Shown one piece after another: positions 1 to 10,600 of a stretch of 64,000 nt of DNA (positions are counted from its first letter, which is position 1; every line of letters begins with the position of its first letter). A program made the position numbers and the translations under genes. A model generated the notes under the pieces. The model was given only the letters and a program-made list of their open reading frames with translations. It was not told the DNA's origin and ran no database searches. The DNA is from Granulicella sibirica (lineage in GTDB: Bacteria; Acidobacteriota; Terriglobia; Terriglobales; Acidobacteriaceae), in contig NZ_RDSM01000003.1 of the NCBI RefSeq assembly GCF_004115155.1, positions 186,001 to 250,000 on the forward strand, read 5' to 3'.

Positions 1-503
1 TCGATGGAAACAACGAACGGTATGAAGAGCTGGCGGCGCATCCTGACTGGGGATTTCATGGGGCGCAGTTCAGCAAGGCGGAGCTGCTGGAGCAGAGGGA
101 TCGGGTGTTCGCGCGGCATCCGGGGACGACGTTCGTGGGGGCGCATATCGGGGAGGACTCTGAGAACCTTGAGCGCGTGACGGCGATGATGGAGGCGAAC
201 CCGAATGTGATGGTGGATATCAGCGCGCGGGCTTCGGAACTGGGGCGTCAGCCTTACTCGGCGCGGAAGTTCTTTCTGCGGTTTGCGGATCGGATTCTGT
301 TTGGCGCGGACCTGGTGCCAGAGGTATCGATGTACCGGCTGTACTACCGGTTCCTGGAGACGGCGGATGAGTACTTCGAGTATCCGACGCATGCATCGGG
401 GCAGGGGCGATGGAATATCTACGGGATCGATCTGCCGGACGATGTGCTGCGCAAGGTGTATCGGGGGAATGCGCTTCGCCTGCTTCCCCGGCTTTCTGCT
501 TAG
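1..503 (+). CDS. amidohydrolase family protein, C-terminal part (5' cut by window edge)
   Basis: The reading frame is open from position 3 to the TAG at 501-503, so the gene starts outside the window. About 166 residues are visible. They contain the segment TTFVGAHIGED, typical of the metal-binding strand of amidohydrolase-2 (TIM-barrel) enzymes, and later the pattern ILFGADLVPE, matching the usual FGTD/FGSD strand with its catalytic Asp. The family covers decarboxylases and lactone or amide hydrolases, and the substrate cannot be told from this fragment. It lies 59 bases upstream of a nucleobase-type permease on the same strand. It could therefore belong to a nucleobase or heterocycle degradation operon, but that is inference. 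The family call is fairly sure; the role is not. Confidence 0.75.
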   Translation, partial: DGNNERYEELAAHPDWGFHGAQFSKAELLEQRDRVFARHPGTTFVGAHIGEDSENLERVTAMMEANPNVMVDISARASELGRQPYSARKFFLRFADRILFGADLVPEVSMYRLYYRFLETADEYFEYPTHASGQGRWNIYGIDLPDDVLRKVYRGNALRLLPRLSA

Positions 504-562
504 TGGTTGAGGGGCAGCGGCTGTACTCTGGATTCAGATCCAACGCATCCTGAACGGCTGGA

Positions 563-1945
563 GTGAATGCCATCGAAACGTCTGTGCTCGAGACGACCGA
601 CGCACCTATCAGCGGTATCGAACGCTTTGCCATTCAGCCTGTCCCGGACTATCTCAAGACGGTCCGGTGGCCGGATCTGTTTCTGCTTGTCAGCAACTTT
701 CTTATCAATCCTTCGACGATCGTGATTGGCGGGCTTGCGGTTGCATCAGGGCTGTCATTCTGGTCTACCGTAGTTACGTCGACGCTTGGGATACTTACTG
801 CGTTCTCGGCTTACATCATCATGGCAACCGTTGGTGTCGACTACGGCATTACGGGACAGGTTGCGTGCCGCATGGTGTTTGGGATCCAAGGGGCGAAGTG
901 GCTTCCTTCGATCATGCGGGTGATTGCTTCGACTTACTGGTTTGCGGTGCAGACGATTGTTGCGGCTAGTGTTGTCGTTGCTATCCGGCACCAGCTTACT
1001 GGTGGGAGCTACTCGGTGGTGTGGACCGGGATTGTGCTTGCGAGTGCGCAGGTTGTGCTGGCGCTGGTTGGATACGACTGGCTGAAGCAACTCTCGCGCT
1101 ATGGGTTTCCGATCAAGATCGGCGGGATCGGATATATGTTCTGGCTGCTTGCGCATGTGGCCGAGCCGAGCTACCGGCCATCTGCCGTGCTGCATTTTCA
1201 GGAGCATACAGGGTGGCACTATGGGTTGTGCGCGGTGTGGCTCAACAGCATGGTGGCGGCGTGGCTTACGATGATCACCGATGCGGCGGACTTTTGCCGG
1301 TATACCCGCAGCCGCGGGGACATGTGGTGGGGAACGATGCTCGCCGGTTTGCTTGCGACCGCGTTCTCGGTCTCGCTTGGAGCTTATGCAGGGTGCGCCT
1401 CGCTTGGACGTGAGTCGAACCCCTTCTCGCTGGCGGCTACTATCGATCCGCACTGGTTTACGCTTGGGCTTATCCTGCTGGTCATCACGCTCGACGAGAC
1501 TACGATCAATGTGATGAATCTTTATACGGGCGGGCTCTCGCTGACTAACTTCATCGAGCGTCCGGGGCGGTTCTGGAATACCCTAGCGGTTGGCGTCGTC
1601 AGCGTTGCGCTTTCTGCCTTTCCTTCTCTTCTTACACGGCTTCTTCCGTTCACTACTTTTCTTGGGAATCTCTTTGCTCCGCTGGCTGGAGTGCTGCTCT
1701 TCCACTATCTCTTCGTCGCGCGCATGCATATCGACCTACCGGCGCTGTTCGATCCGGACGGCATCTATCGGTACTTTCATGGGGTAAATGTCGTCGCGAT
1801 CGCGTGGTGCGTGCTGGGTTATGGCTTCTACTCCGTGCTGCCTACTGGTGCGCTGCCAGCCGTGCTTACGCCCGTGGTTACCGGGCTTGGCTATCTCCTC
1901 TCGATGCGCCTGCTTCCCCATCAGTTTCGCCAGAGCCTTGGATAA
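563..1945 (+). CDS. NCS1-family nucleobase/cytosine-purine permease
   Basis: A 460-residue integral membrane protein with about twelve hydrophobic segments. It resembles the nucleobase:cation symporter-1 family (cytosine, purine, allantoin or hydantoin uptake). Visible support includes the N-terminal stretch before TM1 (PDYLKTVRWPDLFLLVSNF), a Gly-rich TM1-TM2 region, and a later LDETTINVMNLYTGGLSL segment like the family's TM8. The start is GTG at 563 with GGAG only a few bases upstream; no other start has a better Shine-Dalgarno. The stop TAA at 1943-1945 touches the start of the nucleoside hydrolase gene, so the two are almost certainly co-transcribed and probably translationally coupled. 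Hydrolase plus permease suggests uptake of a free base or nucleoside. The exact substrate is unknown. Confidence 0.85.
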   Translation: MNAIETSVLETTDAPISGIERFAIQPVPDYLKTVRWPDLFLLVSNFLINPSTIVIGGLAVASGLSFWSTVVTSTLGILTAFSAYIIMATVGVDYGITGQVACRMVFGIQGAKWLPSIMRVIASTYWFAVQTIVAASVVVAIRHQLTGGSYSVVWTGIVLASAQVVLALVGYDWLKQLSRYGFPIKIGGIGYMFWLLAHVAEPSYRPSAVLHFQEHTGWHYGLCAVWLNSMVAAWLTMITDAADFCRYTRSRGDMWWGTMLAGLLATAFSVSLGAYAGCASLGRESNPFSLAATIDPHWFTLGLILLVITLDETTINVMNLYTGGLSLTNFIERPGRFWNTLAVGVVSVALSAFPSLLTRLLPFTTFLGNLFAPLAGVLLFHYLFVARMHIDLPALFDPDGIYRYFHGVNVVAIAWCVLGYGFYSVLPTGALPAVLTPVVTGLGYLLSMRLLPHQFRQSLG

Positions 1946-2893
1946 GTGATGTCTACACCGCGCCGCGTTCTCTTCGATACCGATCCCTCGCCTGATGATG
2001 CAGTTGCTTTTCTGGCCGCGCTCGCCTCGCCTGATGAGCTTGACGTGCTTGGGATCACGACTGTGGCGGGGAATGTTCCGCTTGAGCTTACGACAAAGAA
2101 TGCGCTGAAGGCTCTCGAACTTGGGCGGCGAACCGGTGTTCCTGTTTATGCCGGGGCGTCCGCGCCTTTGGTCCGCAAGCTCGTTACGGCAGAGCACGTT
2201 CATGGCCGGACCGGATTTGATGGCTACGACCTGCCGGAGCCCACGATGCGGCCACAGGCGGCCTTTGCGCCGGATGCGATTGTCGATCTCGTGATGAGCC
2301 TTCCGGCGCGCACAGTTACGCTTTGCTGCGTGGCTCCGCTTACAAACATTGCGCTTGCGATGGCGCGGGAGCCACGTCTCGCTGAGTATCTCGAAGGCAT
2401 CGTGCTGATGGGTGGGTCGATGTCCGAGGCTGGGAATATCACACCCGCTGCGGAGTTCAACTTCTATGTCGATCCCGAGGCTGCCGCGCGGGTTTTTGGA
2501 AGCGGCGCGCCGATTACGATGATTCCGCTCGATTGCACGCACCAGGCCCTCATTACAGATGCACGTCTTGAGATGCTGCGCAAAGCCGGAACGCCAGTTG
2601 GCGACGCTTTCTATCATCTGCTCGAGTTCAACAAGCGCTTCGATCGGAGTAAGTACGGCTGGGCCGGCGGCCCGCTGCATGATGCTACCGTGACGGCTTA
2701 CCTGCTGCAGCCGGATATCTTCGAGGGGCGGCACGTGCATGTCGATATCGAATGCAGTAGTGTGCTCACGCTGGGTGCAAGCGTGGTGGACTGGTGGGGC
2801 GTGACGGATAAGACGCCGAACGTGACCGTGCTGAGAAGCATGGATGCGGATCGTTACTTCGAGCTTATCTTCGGGCGGCTGCTTCGGTTGTAG
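1946..2893 (+). CDS. inosine-uridine preferring nucleoside hydrolase family protein
   Basis: Nucleoside N-ribohydrolase, cleaving a ribonucleoside to base and ribose. The N-terminal calcium-binding signature is present (D11-T-D13, D17, D18). So are AGNVPLELTTKNAL, the PLTNIALA strand, and the late motif GGPLHDA with H245-D246, the His that protonates the leaving base in IU-type enzymes plus the calcium ligand. The length of 315 residues is normal. The frame opens with GTG at 1946 directly after the permease stop; an ATG three bases later is an equally good start. No signal peptide, so it acts in the cytoplasm on imported nucleosides. A second, divergent nucleoside hydrolase lies at 6444-7418. 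Whether the natural substrate is purine or pyrimidine cannot be read from the sequence. Confidence 0.9.
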   Translation: MMSTPRRVLFDTDPSPDDAVAFLAALASPDELDVLGITTVAGNVPLELTTKNALKALELGRRTGVPVYAGASAPLVRKLVTAEHVHGRTGFDGYDLPEPTMRPQAAFAPDAIVDLVMSLPARTVTLCCVAPLTNIALAMAREPRLAEYLEGIVLMGGSMSEAGNITPAAEFNFYVDPEAAARVFGSGAPITMIPLDCTHQALITDARLEMLRKAGTPVGDAFYHLLEFNKRFDRSKYGWAGGPLHDATVTAYLLQPDIFEGRHVHVDIECSSVLTLGASVVDWWGVTDKTPNVTVLRSMDADRYFELIFGRLLRL

Positions 2894-2919
2894 GAGTTAG
2901 TTGACGGGCCAAGATCCAA

Positions 2920-2960
2920 CAAAGATGCCTCCCGCGAAGTTAGCGCGGGAGGCATCTTTG
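2920..2960. terminator. hairpin terminator between convergent genes
   Basis: Perfect 17-bp inverted repeat, arms 2920-2936 and 2944-2960 with a 7-base loop, G+C-rich toward the loop and ending in CTTTG/CAAAG. It lies between the nucleoside hydrolase stop (2893) and the stop of the leftward TonB-dependent receptor (2984), so it can serve both transcripts. The T-run is short and inside the stem. Confidence 0.75.
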
Positions 2961-2983
2961 CGTGGCCTGCTGTTGAGTTGTGC

Positions 2984-5900
2984 CTAGAACTTATAGGCGA
3001 AGGAGAACTGAAGTACGCGTGGAGGCGTGGACTGGTTGACGGCGGTCAGGGTCTGGAAGCCACCTGCGCCGTTGTTCGGCGTAAGCGTGCAGGTCTGGTT
3101 GATGGTCTTGCCGTCTCCGCAGGTTGCGCCGCTGGCCAGGTACTGGACCTGGTTGATGCCGCTGCCTGCATAGACGAAGTAGTTGGCTGAGTTGAGAAGG
3201 TTGAAGGCCTGGACCTTGAGGGTGATGAAGTTACGTTCGCGGATCTGGAAGGCGCGCTCGATGCCGAGGTCGGTCTCGGTGATCGGTGGTCCGGTGAAGG
3301 AATTGAGTCCTTCGCCAGGCGCCAGGCCGTAGCCGGGAGAGTTGCCGCCTACGAGGCCGGCTGCTGTGTTGGCGGTTGATTGCAGGGCTGCGGAATCGTT
3401 GAGGGAAGCGCCGAGGGCCGAGGCACCGATGACGCCGGTGTACGGGCGGCCGGAGTTGAGCTGCGTGATCATGCTTACCTTGAAGCCATTGAGGATGGCG
3501 CGGGCTGTCTCGCTGCCGCCGGTGAGGACGGGAGAGTAGACACCGGCGATCGAGAGTCGCTGGCGTTGATCGAGGAGAGAAAGACCGTGGGTCTGGTTGA
3601 GGGCGAACTGGTTGTAGAAGTCGACGCCGCTCTGCGTGCTCTTGGCCCAGGTGTAGGAGACGATGACGTTCGCGCCCCTGGCGACCTGGCGGTTGAACTG
3701 CACGAAGAGCGAGTTGTAGTTATTGATGCCGGGGCTAATGAGGGCGTTGATCTGTCCTACGCTCGAGCTGATGAGGCCTTCCTGGAGGAGGTTGCTATCG
3801 AGGTTCGGAGCTGTGACGCTGGTGCCGTTTGGCAGCATGTACTGCGTTGTTCCGGTGGGCTGCTTGAGGTTCTCGTCATAGGCTGTCGAGGAGGTGAGGT
3901 GCATGCCGTGCGACCAAAGGCTTCCAACGGTAAGGATGGTTCCCTTGGCGATCTCCTGGTCGATCTGGAGGCTCGAGTTGATGACCGAGGGAGTTTTGTA
4001 GTTGCTGGCCACGGTGACGATATTTCCGCCGGTGCTGAAGAGCGGGCTTGAGGCTGGGAGCGCGGCGGGATAGGCGGGACTCTGGTTGGCCGCGATGGTT
4101 GCGGTGCTGAAGTCGAGCAGTGTCAGGCCTTTTTGCGAGATGCCGTTTTGTTGCGTGGAGTTCTGATAGTTGCCGCCGACGAAGATCTCGTAATAGAGAC
4201 CGATGCCTCCGCGGACGACGGTCTTCTCGAAGGGCGAGTAGGAGAAGCCAAGCCTTGGGGAGACGCGCTCGTACTGATTGTGGAAGACCTGGGTGGCGGG
4301 GAGCGCGGGATTGCCGGCCGGGTTCGGATACTTCTGGAAGTCTTCGCGGATGCCGCCTGTGAGCGTGAGGTTTGGAAGGACGTGGTAGGTGTCGTTGACG
4401 AAGAAACCCATGAAGGGATCGCTGAAGTTGTACTTCGGATCGCCGGAGGTCTGCTCGAAGATGTTCCACTTACCGAGAGCGAAGGCCTGCGGGCTGAGGA
4501 AGATGTACTGGCCGAAGAATGCGCCGGGATTGTTATTCGAGATGGTGTCGTAGTTGAGGCTGTAGCCGGCGTCGAACTGGTTCTTTCCATGCAGCCAGGT
4601 GAGGTGATCGGCGAACTGCGTCTGGTACTCGCGCAGGTTGTTATAGGAGAAAGTCGCGTTGCCGAGGAGGATGGTCTGGGGCGACGTGAGGATCATCTCG
4701 GGGCTGGTGGTGGAGCCGGCGAGCCCAGAGGGGTTATAAAGCTGCTCGTCGCGGGCGTAGCTGACGTAGGCATCATTCACGAGTGAAGGGGTGAAGGTGT
4801 GGGTGAGGTGGACGGTGCCTACGTGATCGCGCACGCCGTTGTCGGCGAGGAGTTCGGTGCCGGCGAAGGACTCGGGGCTGAAGGTGATGATGCCGCCGGG
4901 GGATTGGAAGTGGTTGTAGTTATAAAGGACGGTGAGGTGGGTCTTGTCGCTGAACTGCCAGTCGAACTTGGGGAAGAACTCGTAGTCGTCGCGACGGCGG
5001 GCGCGCGGGCCGAGGTTGCTGTGGATGACGTTGAGCGCGTTCGAGACGCCCTGGAGATAGATTGGGTTCGTGGGGTTGGCGGTGGCCTGGTCCTGCGAGA
5101 TGGTGGAGGCTACGGGGTAGTGGCTGTTGGGAGCGGGCAGCGTGGTGCCGAGAGGGACGCCGAAGGTGGTCTCATTGGTTGCGGCCTGGCCTGCGTTTAC
5201 GGCGTAGAGGGGGTCCTTATGCCTCTGCTGCTCGTAGTCGAAGTAGAAGAACATCTTGTCCTTCTTGATGGGCCCGCCGATGTCGGCTCCGAACTGCTGG
5301 AGGACGTTGACGGGCTTCGGGTTGCCGGCGCCTTTGTCGACTGCGTCGTTGGCCCCGGTGCCGGAGTTGCGGTTGTAGTAGAAGGCATCGCCATGCCAGG
5401 TGTTTGTGCCGGATTTGGTTACGGTATTGATGAAGCCCGCGCCTGCTCCGCCGTAGCCGGCGTTGTAGACGTTGGGCTGAACCTGGAACTCCTGGATGGA
5501 CTGCAGGCCGAAGACATACGGGATGCGGGTGAAGCCGCGGTTGTCGCCGTAGTAGTAGCTGGTCGAGTCGGAGCCATCGACGGTGAAGGAGCTTGAGCCG
5601 TTCGCGTTGGAGGCTCCGCCGGCGGTGTTGTTATAGCCGGAGAGATCGCCGCCGGACTGGCCGGCAAAGCTGATGTGGCCAAACTGCCCATCCGAGGTGA
5701 CGTTCGGGGTGAGTAGGACGAGATCCGTATAACGGCGTCCGCTCAAGGGGAGACCATCGATTGTTGTTTTCTGGACGAGGGTGCCGACGGTGGTGTCGGT
5801 CGGGTTGAGGGCCGAGCCCTCGTCGCTCTGGACGACGACCATCTCGCTGACCTGGCCGAGGGCGAGGGTTGCGCCTGCGTCGGTCGTGTGGCCGACACCG

Positions 5901-6205
5901 ACGACGAGGCCTTTTGTCTCGGATGTCTTGAAGCCCTGGGACGTGAAGGAGACGTCGTAGGTGCCAATCTTGAGGGCGGGGAAGCTGAAGCTTCCGCTGC
6001 CGTTCGTGGTCGAGGTGACGCGCTCGCCGGTTGCTTCATTCACGGCGACAACGCCTGCGTTCACGACCACATTTCCGGATGGATCGCGAACGACGCCGGT
6101 GAGTGATCCGGTCGATACTGCATTTTGTGCATAGGTGAAACAGGAGGAAGCTGCGATAAGCCCAAGGACAAGGCCGAGGCGCTTTGGAGCGGAAGGTCGA
6201 ATCAA
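2984..6205 (-). CDS. Oar-like TonB-dependent receptor with carboxypeptidase-regulatory-like domain
   Basis: Giant outer-membrane receptor, about 1073 residues. The order is: signal peptide (hydrophobic run ending SCFTYAQ), a carboxypeptidase-regulatory-like beta-sandwich (GSLTGVVRDPSGNVV), a plug region (GLPLSGRRYTDLVLLTPNV), then a long barrel ending in Phe (FSFAYKF). An ATG upstream at 6298 would add 31 poorly conserved residues. TTG at 6205 is preferred because GGAG stands six bases upstream and the signal peptide follows at once. Such receptors import large or scarce substrates with TonB energy. The gene lies between two nucleoside hydrolase genes, so nucleosides, nucleotides or oligonucleotides are possible ligands, but this rests on position only. 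It is transcribed divergently from the nucleoside hydrolase at 6444. Confidence 0.9.
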   Translation of the reverse strand: MIRPSAPKRLGLVLGLIAASSCFTYAQNAVSTGSLTGVVRDPSGNVVVNAGVVAVNEATGERVTSTTNGSGSFSFPALKIGTYDVSFTSQGFKTSETKGLVVGVGHTTDAGATLALGQVSEMVVVQSDEGSALNPTDTTVGTLVQKTTIDGLPLSGRRYTDLVLLTPNVTSDGQFGHISFAGQSGGDLSGYNNTAGGASNANGSSSFTVDGSDSTSYYYGDNRGFTRIPYVFGLQSIQEFQVQPNVYNAGYGGAGAGFINTVTKSGTNTWHGDAFYYNRNSGTGANDAVDKGAGNPKPVNVLQQFGADIGGPIKKDKMFFYFDYEQQRHKDPLYAVNAGQAATNETTFGVPLGTTLPAPNSHYPVASTISQDQATANPTNPIYLQGVSNALNVIHSNLGPRARRRDDYEFFPKFDWQFSDKTHLTVLYNYNHFQSPGGIITFSPESFAGTELLADNGVRDHVGTVHLTHTFTPSLVNDAYVSYARDEQLYNPSGLAGSTTSPEMILTSPQTILLGNATFSYNNLREYQTQFADHLTWLHGKNQFDAGYSLNYDTISNNNPGAFFGQYIFLSPQAFALGKWNIFEQTSGDPKYNFSDPFMGFFVNDTYHVLPNLTLTGGIREDFQKYPNPAGNPALPATQVFHNQYERVSPRLGFSYSPFEKTVVRGGIGLYYEIFVGGNYQNSTQQNGISQKGLTLLDFSTATIAANQSPAYPAALPASSPLFSTGGNIVTVASNYKTPSVINSSLQIDQEIAKGTILTVGSLWSHGMHLTSSTAYDENLKQPTGTTQYMLPNGTSVTAPNLDSNLLQEGLISSSVGQINALISPGINNYNSLFVQFNRQVARGANVIVSYTWAKSTQSGVDFYNQFALNQTHGLSLLDQRQRLSIAGVYSPVLTGGSETARAILNGFKVSMITQLNSGRPYTGVIGASALGASLNDSAALQSTANTAAGLVGGNSPGYGLAPGEGLNSFTGPPITETDLGIERAFQIRERNFITLKVQAFNLLNSANYFVYAGSGINQVQYLASGATCGDGKTINQTCTLTPNNGAGGFQTLTAVNQSTPPRVLQFSFAYKF

Positions 6206-6443
6206 TGAAGTCTCCGGTAAGCTGCTAAGGACGATCTCTGCACATCGTGGAAGAGCGTCGGATACGCCAGGCGGAAGCGCCTTCCGGGCCCACAACAATC
6301 GAAGAGCGAATGACCGATGGATTTCCCTTGAGGCTCGGCTCAGGAACTCGGCTCAAATGGAGAAGTGTTGCCATACTGTAAATCAACTTCGCGCGCCGAC
6401 TCAAGCGAATTCACGTGTGCGTCATGACGTACGACAGGAGAGT

Positions 6444-7418
6444 ATGCTCTTGAAACCCACTGCCCCGCGACGACCCGTTCTCATCGATACGGATACCGCT
6501 TCCGATGATGCTGTTGCGCTGATCATGGCGCTTCGCTCGCCCGCCGTTGAGGTGGTGGCGATCACCATCGTGGCGGGGAATGTGCCGGTTGAGCAGGGTG
6601 CGCGCAATGCTCTATACACGGCTGAGCTCTGTGGCTCGGACGTGCCCGTGTACGTTGGCGCTTCGAAGCCGATTGTGCGGGATCTCGAATCGGCGGAATG
6701 GTTTCATGGGCTTGATGGGCTTGGCGATCATGGATATGCTCCGGCTCGCCGTACGCCCGAGACGATGCATGCGGTCGATGCCATCATTGCGGCGGCTCAT
6801 CAACATCCGGGACTCGAGGTGATTACGCTCGGGCCGCTGACCAACCTTGCCCTTGCGCTGCATCGGGATCCTTCGATCGTGAGCCGTATCAGCCGGTGTG
6901 TCGTGATGGGTGGGGCGCCGTGCTGCGAGGGGAACGTTACGCCTGCCGCGGAGTTCAACATCTGGGTCGACCCGGAGGCGGCGCGGATGGTGTTTGCCTC
7001 CGGACTGCCGATCGAGATGATCGGATGGCAGCTTTCGCGGGATGAGGCGGTGCTTAGTGCGGACGATATTGCCCGGATCCTGGCAATTGGGACGCCGCTT
7101 GCGTCGTTCGCGATTCAGAGCAACAGCGTGGCTGCCGGTGCTTACGAAGAGCAGACCGGTGAGCCGGGGATCTCGCTCCCGGATCCTATCGCGATGGCAG
7201 TTCTGCTCGAGCCCGGACTCAGCCTTTCGGCCAGCTCCCATGCCGTGCAGATCGAGACGATCAGCCCGTTGACGCGGGGGATGACGGTCGTGGACAAGCT
7301 GAATGTCTCGGGTGATCAGAGGAATGCCAGCGTCTGGGCTGCGAGCGGTAGGGCTGAGATCTGCTGGAAGCTGGATGTTCCCGGGTGGAAGGCTGCGCTT
7401 GAGCGAAGCCTTCGTTAG
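6444..7418 (+). CDS. nucleoside hydrolase family protein with altered active-site His
   Basis: Second nucleoside hydrolase, 324 residues from ATG 6444, preceded by AGGAGAG. The open frame extends upstream to 6135, but that part overlaps the divergent receptor gene and has no family similarity, so it was excluded. The calcium site is intact (D15-T-D17, D21-D22), as are AGNVPVEQGARNALY and the VTPAAEFNIWVDPEAA block. It differs from the neighbour at 1946 at the late motif: where the first enzyme has LHDA, this one reads LPDP (P246-D247-P248). It keeps the metal-binding Asp but lacks the His that activates the leaving base in IU-type enzymes. Some family members (IAG-type) use other residues there, so this may mark a different nucleoside preference. 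A 10-bp palindrome at 6420-6429 lies just upstream of the ribosome-binding site. Cytoplasmic. Confidence 0.88.
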   Translation: MLLKPTAPRRPVLIDTDTASDDAVALIMALRSPAVEVVAITIVAGNVPVEQGARNALYTAELCGSDVPVYVGASKPIVRDLESAEWFHGLDGLGDHGYAPARRTPETMHAVDAIIAAAHQHPGLEVITLGPLTNLALALHRDPSIVSRISRCVVMGGAPCCEGNVTPAAEFNIWVDPEAARMVFASGLPIEMIGWQLSRDEAVLSADDIARILAIGTPLASFAIQSNSVAAGAYEEQTGEPGISLPDPIAMAVLLEPGLSLSASSHAVQIETISPLTRGMTVVDKLNVSGDQRNASVWAASGRAEICWKLDVPGWKAALERSLR

Positions 7419-7617
7419 GCGGCCTGTGCACTATACCGGGCGTATAGCGCGAAAATTATGGGGGAGATGTCCCTTCCTCGTCAACGCATCTCGGAATGGG
7501 AGCGATTTAGCTGGATGCCTCCTGGCGGGATTTGAGCGATAATCCTCGGTAGAGCATTTCAAGATGCCGCCGGTTCGGCAACGATGGTCGGTTTCACCCC
7601 TTATAGGCGAGGTCAGT

Positions 7618-10600
7618 ATGAACAACAGAATCTTCAGGATGCTCACGGGAGCATCTGCCGCAGTAGTTTGTTGCGTGTCGGTTAGCGGGGCGCAGACGGT
7701 GACCGGTACTGTAACCGGTATGGTGAGCGATCCCAGTGGGGCGGTGATCGCGGGCGCGCGGATCGTGGCGCACAACGTGGATACGGGCGTTGACTCGCCG
7801 GCCAAGTCGGATGCGGCGGGGCTTTATCGCATCGCCTTCCTGCCCATCGGTCACTACACGGTCGCGGTAAGTGCGACCGGCTTCGGCAACCAGAATATCC
7901 CGCAGTTCACGCTCGAAGCGCTCCAGACGACCACGTTCAACGTGAAGCTCACGGTGGGTGGGTCCGAGACCACGGTCAACGTCTCCGAAGCCGCCGAGAT
8001 CCTCGACACCAACGATGCAACGCTGAGCGGCACCTTTACCGCCAACACCATCCAGAACTTTCCCCTCAACGGTCTCGACTTCTCCGCGCTCACGCTTTAT
8101 CTCCCCGGCTCGGTCAGCACCTACGGGACGAGTGGCACGACGAGCATCGAGCGCAGCCTCAACAACAACGACACCGTGAATTTGAACGGAAACCGCGCCC
8201 AGGCGAACAACTTCACCCTGGACGGCATCGACGACAACGAGACCTTCAACAACCTCATCGCCTACAGCCCCGCGCCTGAATCGCTCCAGGAGATCAAGGT
8301 CCTCACCGCCAACTCCCCTGCCGACTATGGCAACGTCAACGGCGGAGGCATCGTCAGCATCCTTAAGAGCGGGACGAATGCCTTCCACGGCTCTGCCTAC
8401 GGCTATGTGCAGGACTATCGCACCAACGCCAACTCTTATGGCAACAAGCATGGTCAGCCCATCGTTGCGATCAACCCCTACTCCCAGTCTCAGTTCGGCG
8501 GAACCTTCGGCGGTCCGATCAAGCGCGACAAGCTTTTCTTCTTTGTCGACTACCTTGGCTCCCGCTATCACAAGGGCGGAACCGGGCAGGCGAGCGTCTT
8601 CTCCCAAGCGATGCGTAACGGCGACTTCTCCGCGCTGCTTGCGGGAAGCAATCCCATCCAGCTCTATGACTCCGAAAACAACTACGCTCCCTACACGGGT
8701 AACCTCGGCGTTCCCGTCGTCAACCCGGTAGCCAAGTACCTGTTCGCTCATCCTGAGCTTTATCCCCTGCCGAACGCGACCGCTTCGGACGGTATCGTCG
8801 AGAATAACTTCCAGGGACCGACGCGCAGCTATAAGGCCAACAACCAGGGCGACGTCAAGATCGAGTACGATCCTCGCCCCTCCGACAAGATCACGGGCTT
8901 TTATTCGATGTCGACCGCCTACGATGGATCGACCGCGCTTCTGCCCGTCAGCTTTCCCGGCGTCAGCATCTACCCAAGCAGGCTCTTCGGGGCTAACTGG
9001 GTTCACATCTTCTCGCCGTCCATCGTGAACTCCGCCCGCGCCGGCTTCACTCGCACGGACTGGAACCAGGGCGCCCCGCAGGATCCTACCGGCCTGTTCG
9101 GGACGAAGGGTAATGCCGTGGTGGGTATCTCGTTTCCCAACCAGACTTTCAACGGATTCTCCAGCCAGAACATCAACGGCCTCAGCAGCGTCGGAACGGC
9201 GGCCTTCGACGGCGGCCTTATCGATAACACCTTCAGCTACGTCGACAACATTACCTGGCAGCGCGGCAAGCACACGATCACGGCGGGCATCCAGGCGCTT
9301 CGCTACCAGAACAACTATCCGACGAGCAACAACAACGGCTACCTGGGCAACATCGGCTACGGTGGCGGCTTCACCAGCAACCCAAACCTCAGCAATGCCC
9401 CAGGGTACGGCGGAGCCGACTTTCTGCTCGATCGCGTCTCCTCCGCCGCAGTCACGCTTGGCAGCGTCAACGTGGGCCAGAGGCAGTGGCGCACCGCAGG
9501 TTTCGTAAGCGACGACTTCAAAGCGATGCCGAATCTTACGATCAACATCGGCATTCGCTACGAGTACGACCAGCCGTGGCTCGAATCCAACAACAAGACC
9601 GGCAACGTCGATATCGCGACGGGCCAGGTTCAGTATGCCGGGAGCGTGCCCGTCGGCGCACCGGTGGGTTCCGGAATCTGCAGCACGCGCGCCTGCTATG
9701 ACGGCAACCACACCCAGATCATGCCTCGCGTCGGCTTCTCGTACCAGGGCAACAGCCGTTTCGTTGTCCGCGGCGGCTATGGAGCGACCAGCTTCTACGA
9801 AGGCAACTCCTCGAACCAGCGGCTTACCTCGATCACGCCGTTCATCCAGGCTGTCAACGTCAACGTGGTGACTCCCACGGTTGCCAACGCCGGCGCTCCT
9901 CGCACCGCGGAGCAGGGCTTTACCGGCGGCACAACCCAGTACGGCGGAACCTTCAACGTCTACCCCAAGAACATCCAGCCGGCCTATGTTCAGGAGTACA
10001 ACCTCACCACCGAGTATGCGGTGACCCGCAGCCTCTCGCTGCAGGTGGGTTACCTCGGTGAGGGCGGTCAGCACATCGAAGACTACGGCAACCTCAACCA
10101 GTACAAGGTCAACGGAGACCCAACCTCCGCTCCCTACTACAACAACCAGTACATCGGCGTGAACGCAGCCGACCCGTCGATCAGCATTGGAAGCAACCCG
10201 CTGTTGATTACCGAGTCCCGTGCCGCCATGAACTACAACGCACTCCAGGCTGTCCTTCGCCAGCGCACCACGCACGGCCTCGAGTTCACCCTCAACTACA
10301 CGTACGGCAAGGCCCTTACGAACAGCCTCGGCAACTATAGCCTCAACGTCGCTGGGTACGGCAGCGCCGGAGCCTTCCAGGATTACTACAACAGTGCCGC
10401 GGACTGGGGTCCTGCCGGATACGACATCCGCCATAACTTCAGCGGCAATGGCGTCTACGCCCTTCCCGTGGGACGGGGCAAGGACTACTTCTCGCACGTC
10501 AACCGCGTCGTCGACGAGGCCATCGGCGGCTGGAAGCTGGCGGTCGCGGGCGTTGCCTATACGGGCTTTCCGGGCACCGTCACCGGTCCGGGAAACAACT

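Noticed and set aside
6135..6443. N-terminal extension of the second nucleoside hydrolase
   Set aside because: It overlaps the divergent receptor start, lacks family similarity, and a better start with ribosome-binding site exists at 6444.
7594..10497. 967-codon open frame antisense to the TonB-dependent receptor
   Set aside because: Val/Glu/Gly/Arg-rich translation with no domain, opposite a gene with full family features. It arises from third-position G+C bias.
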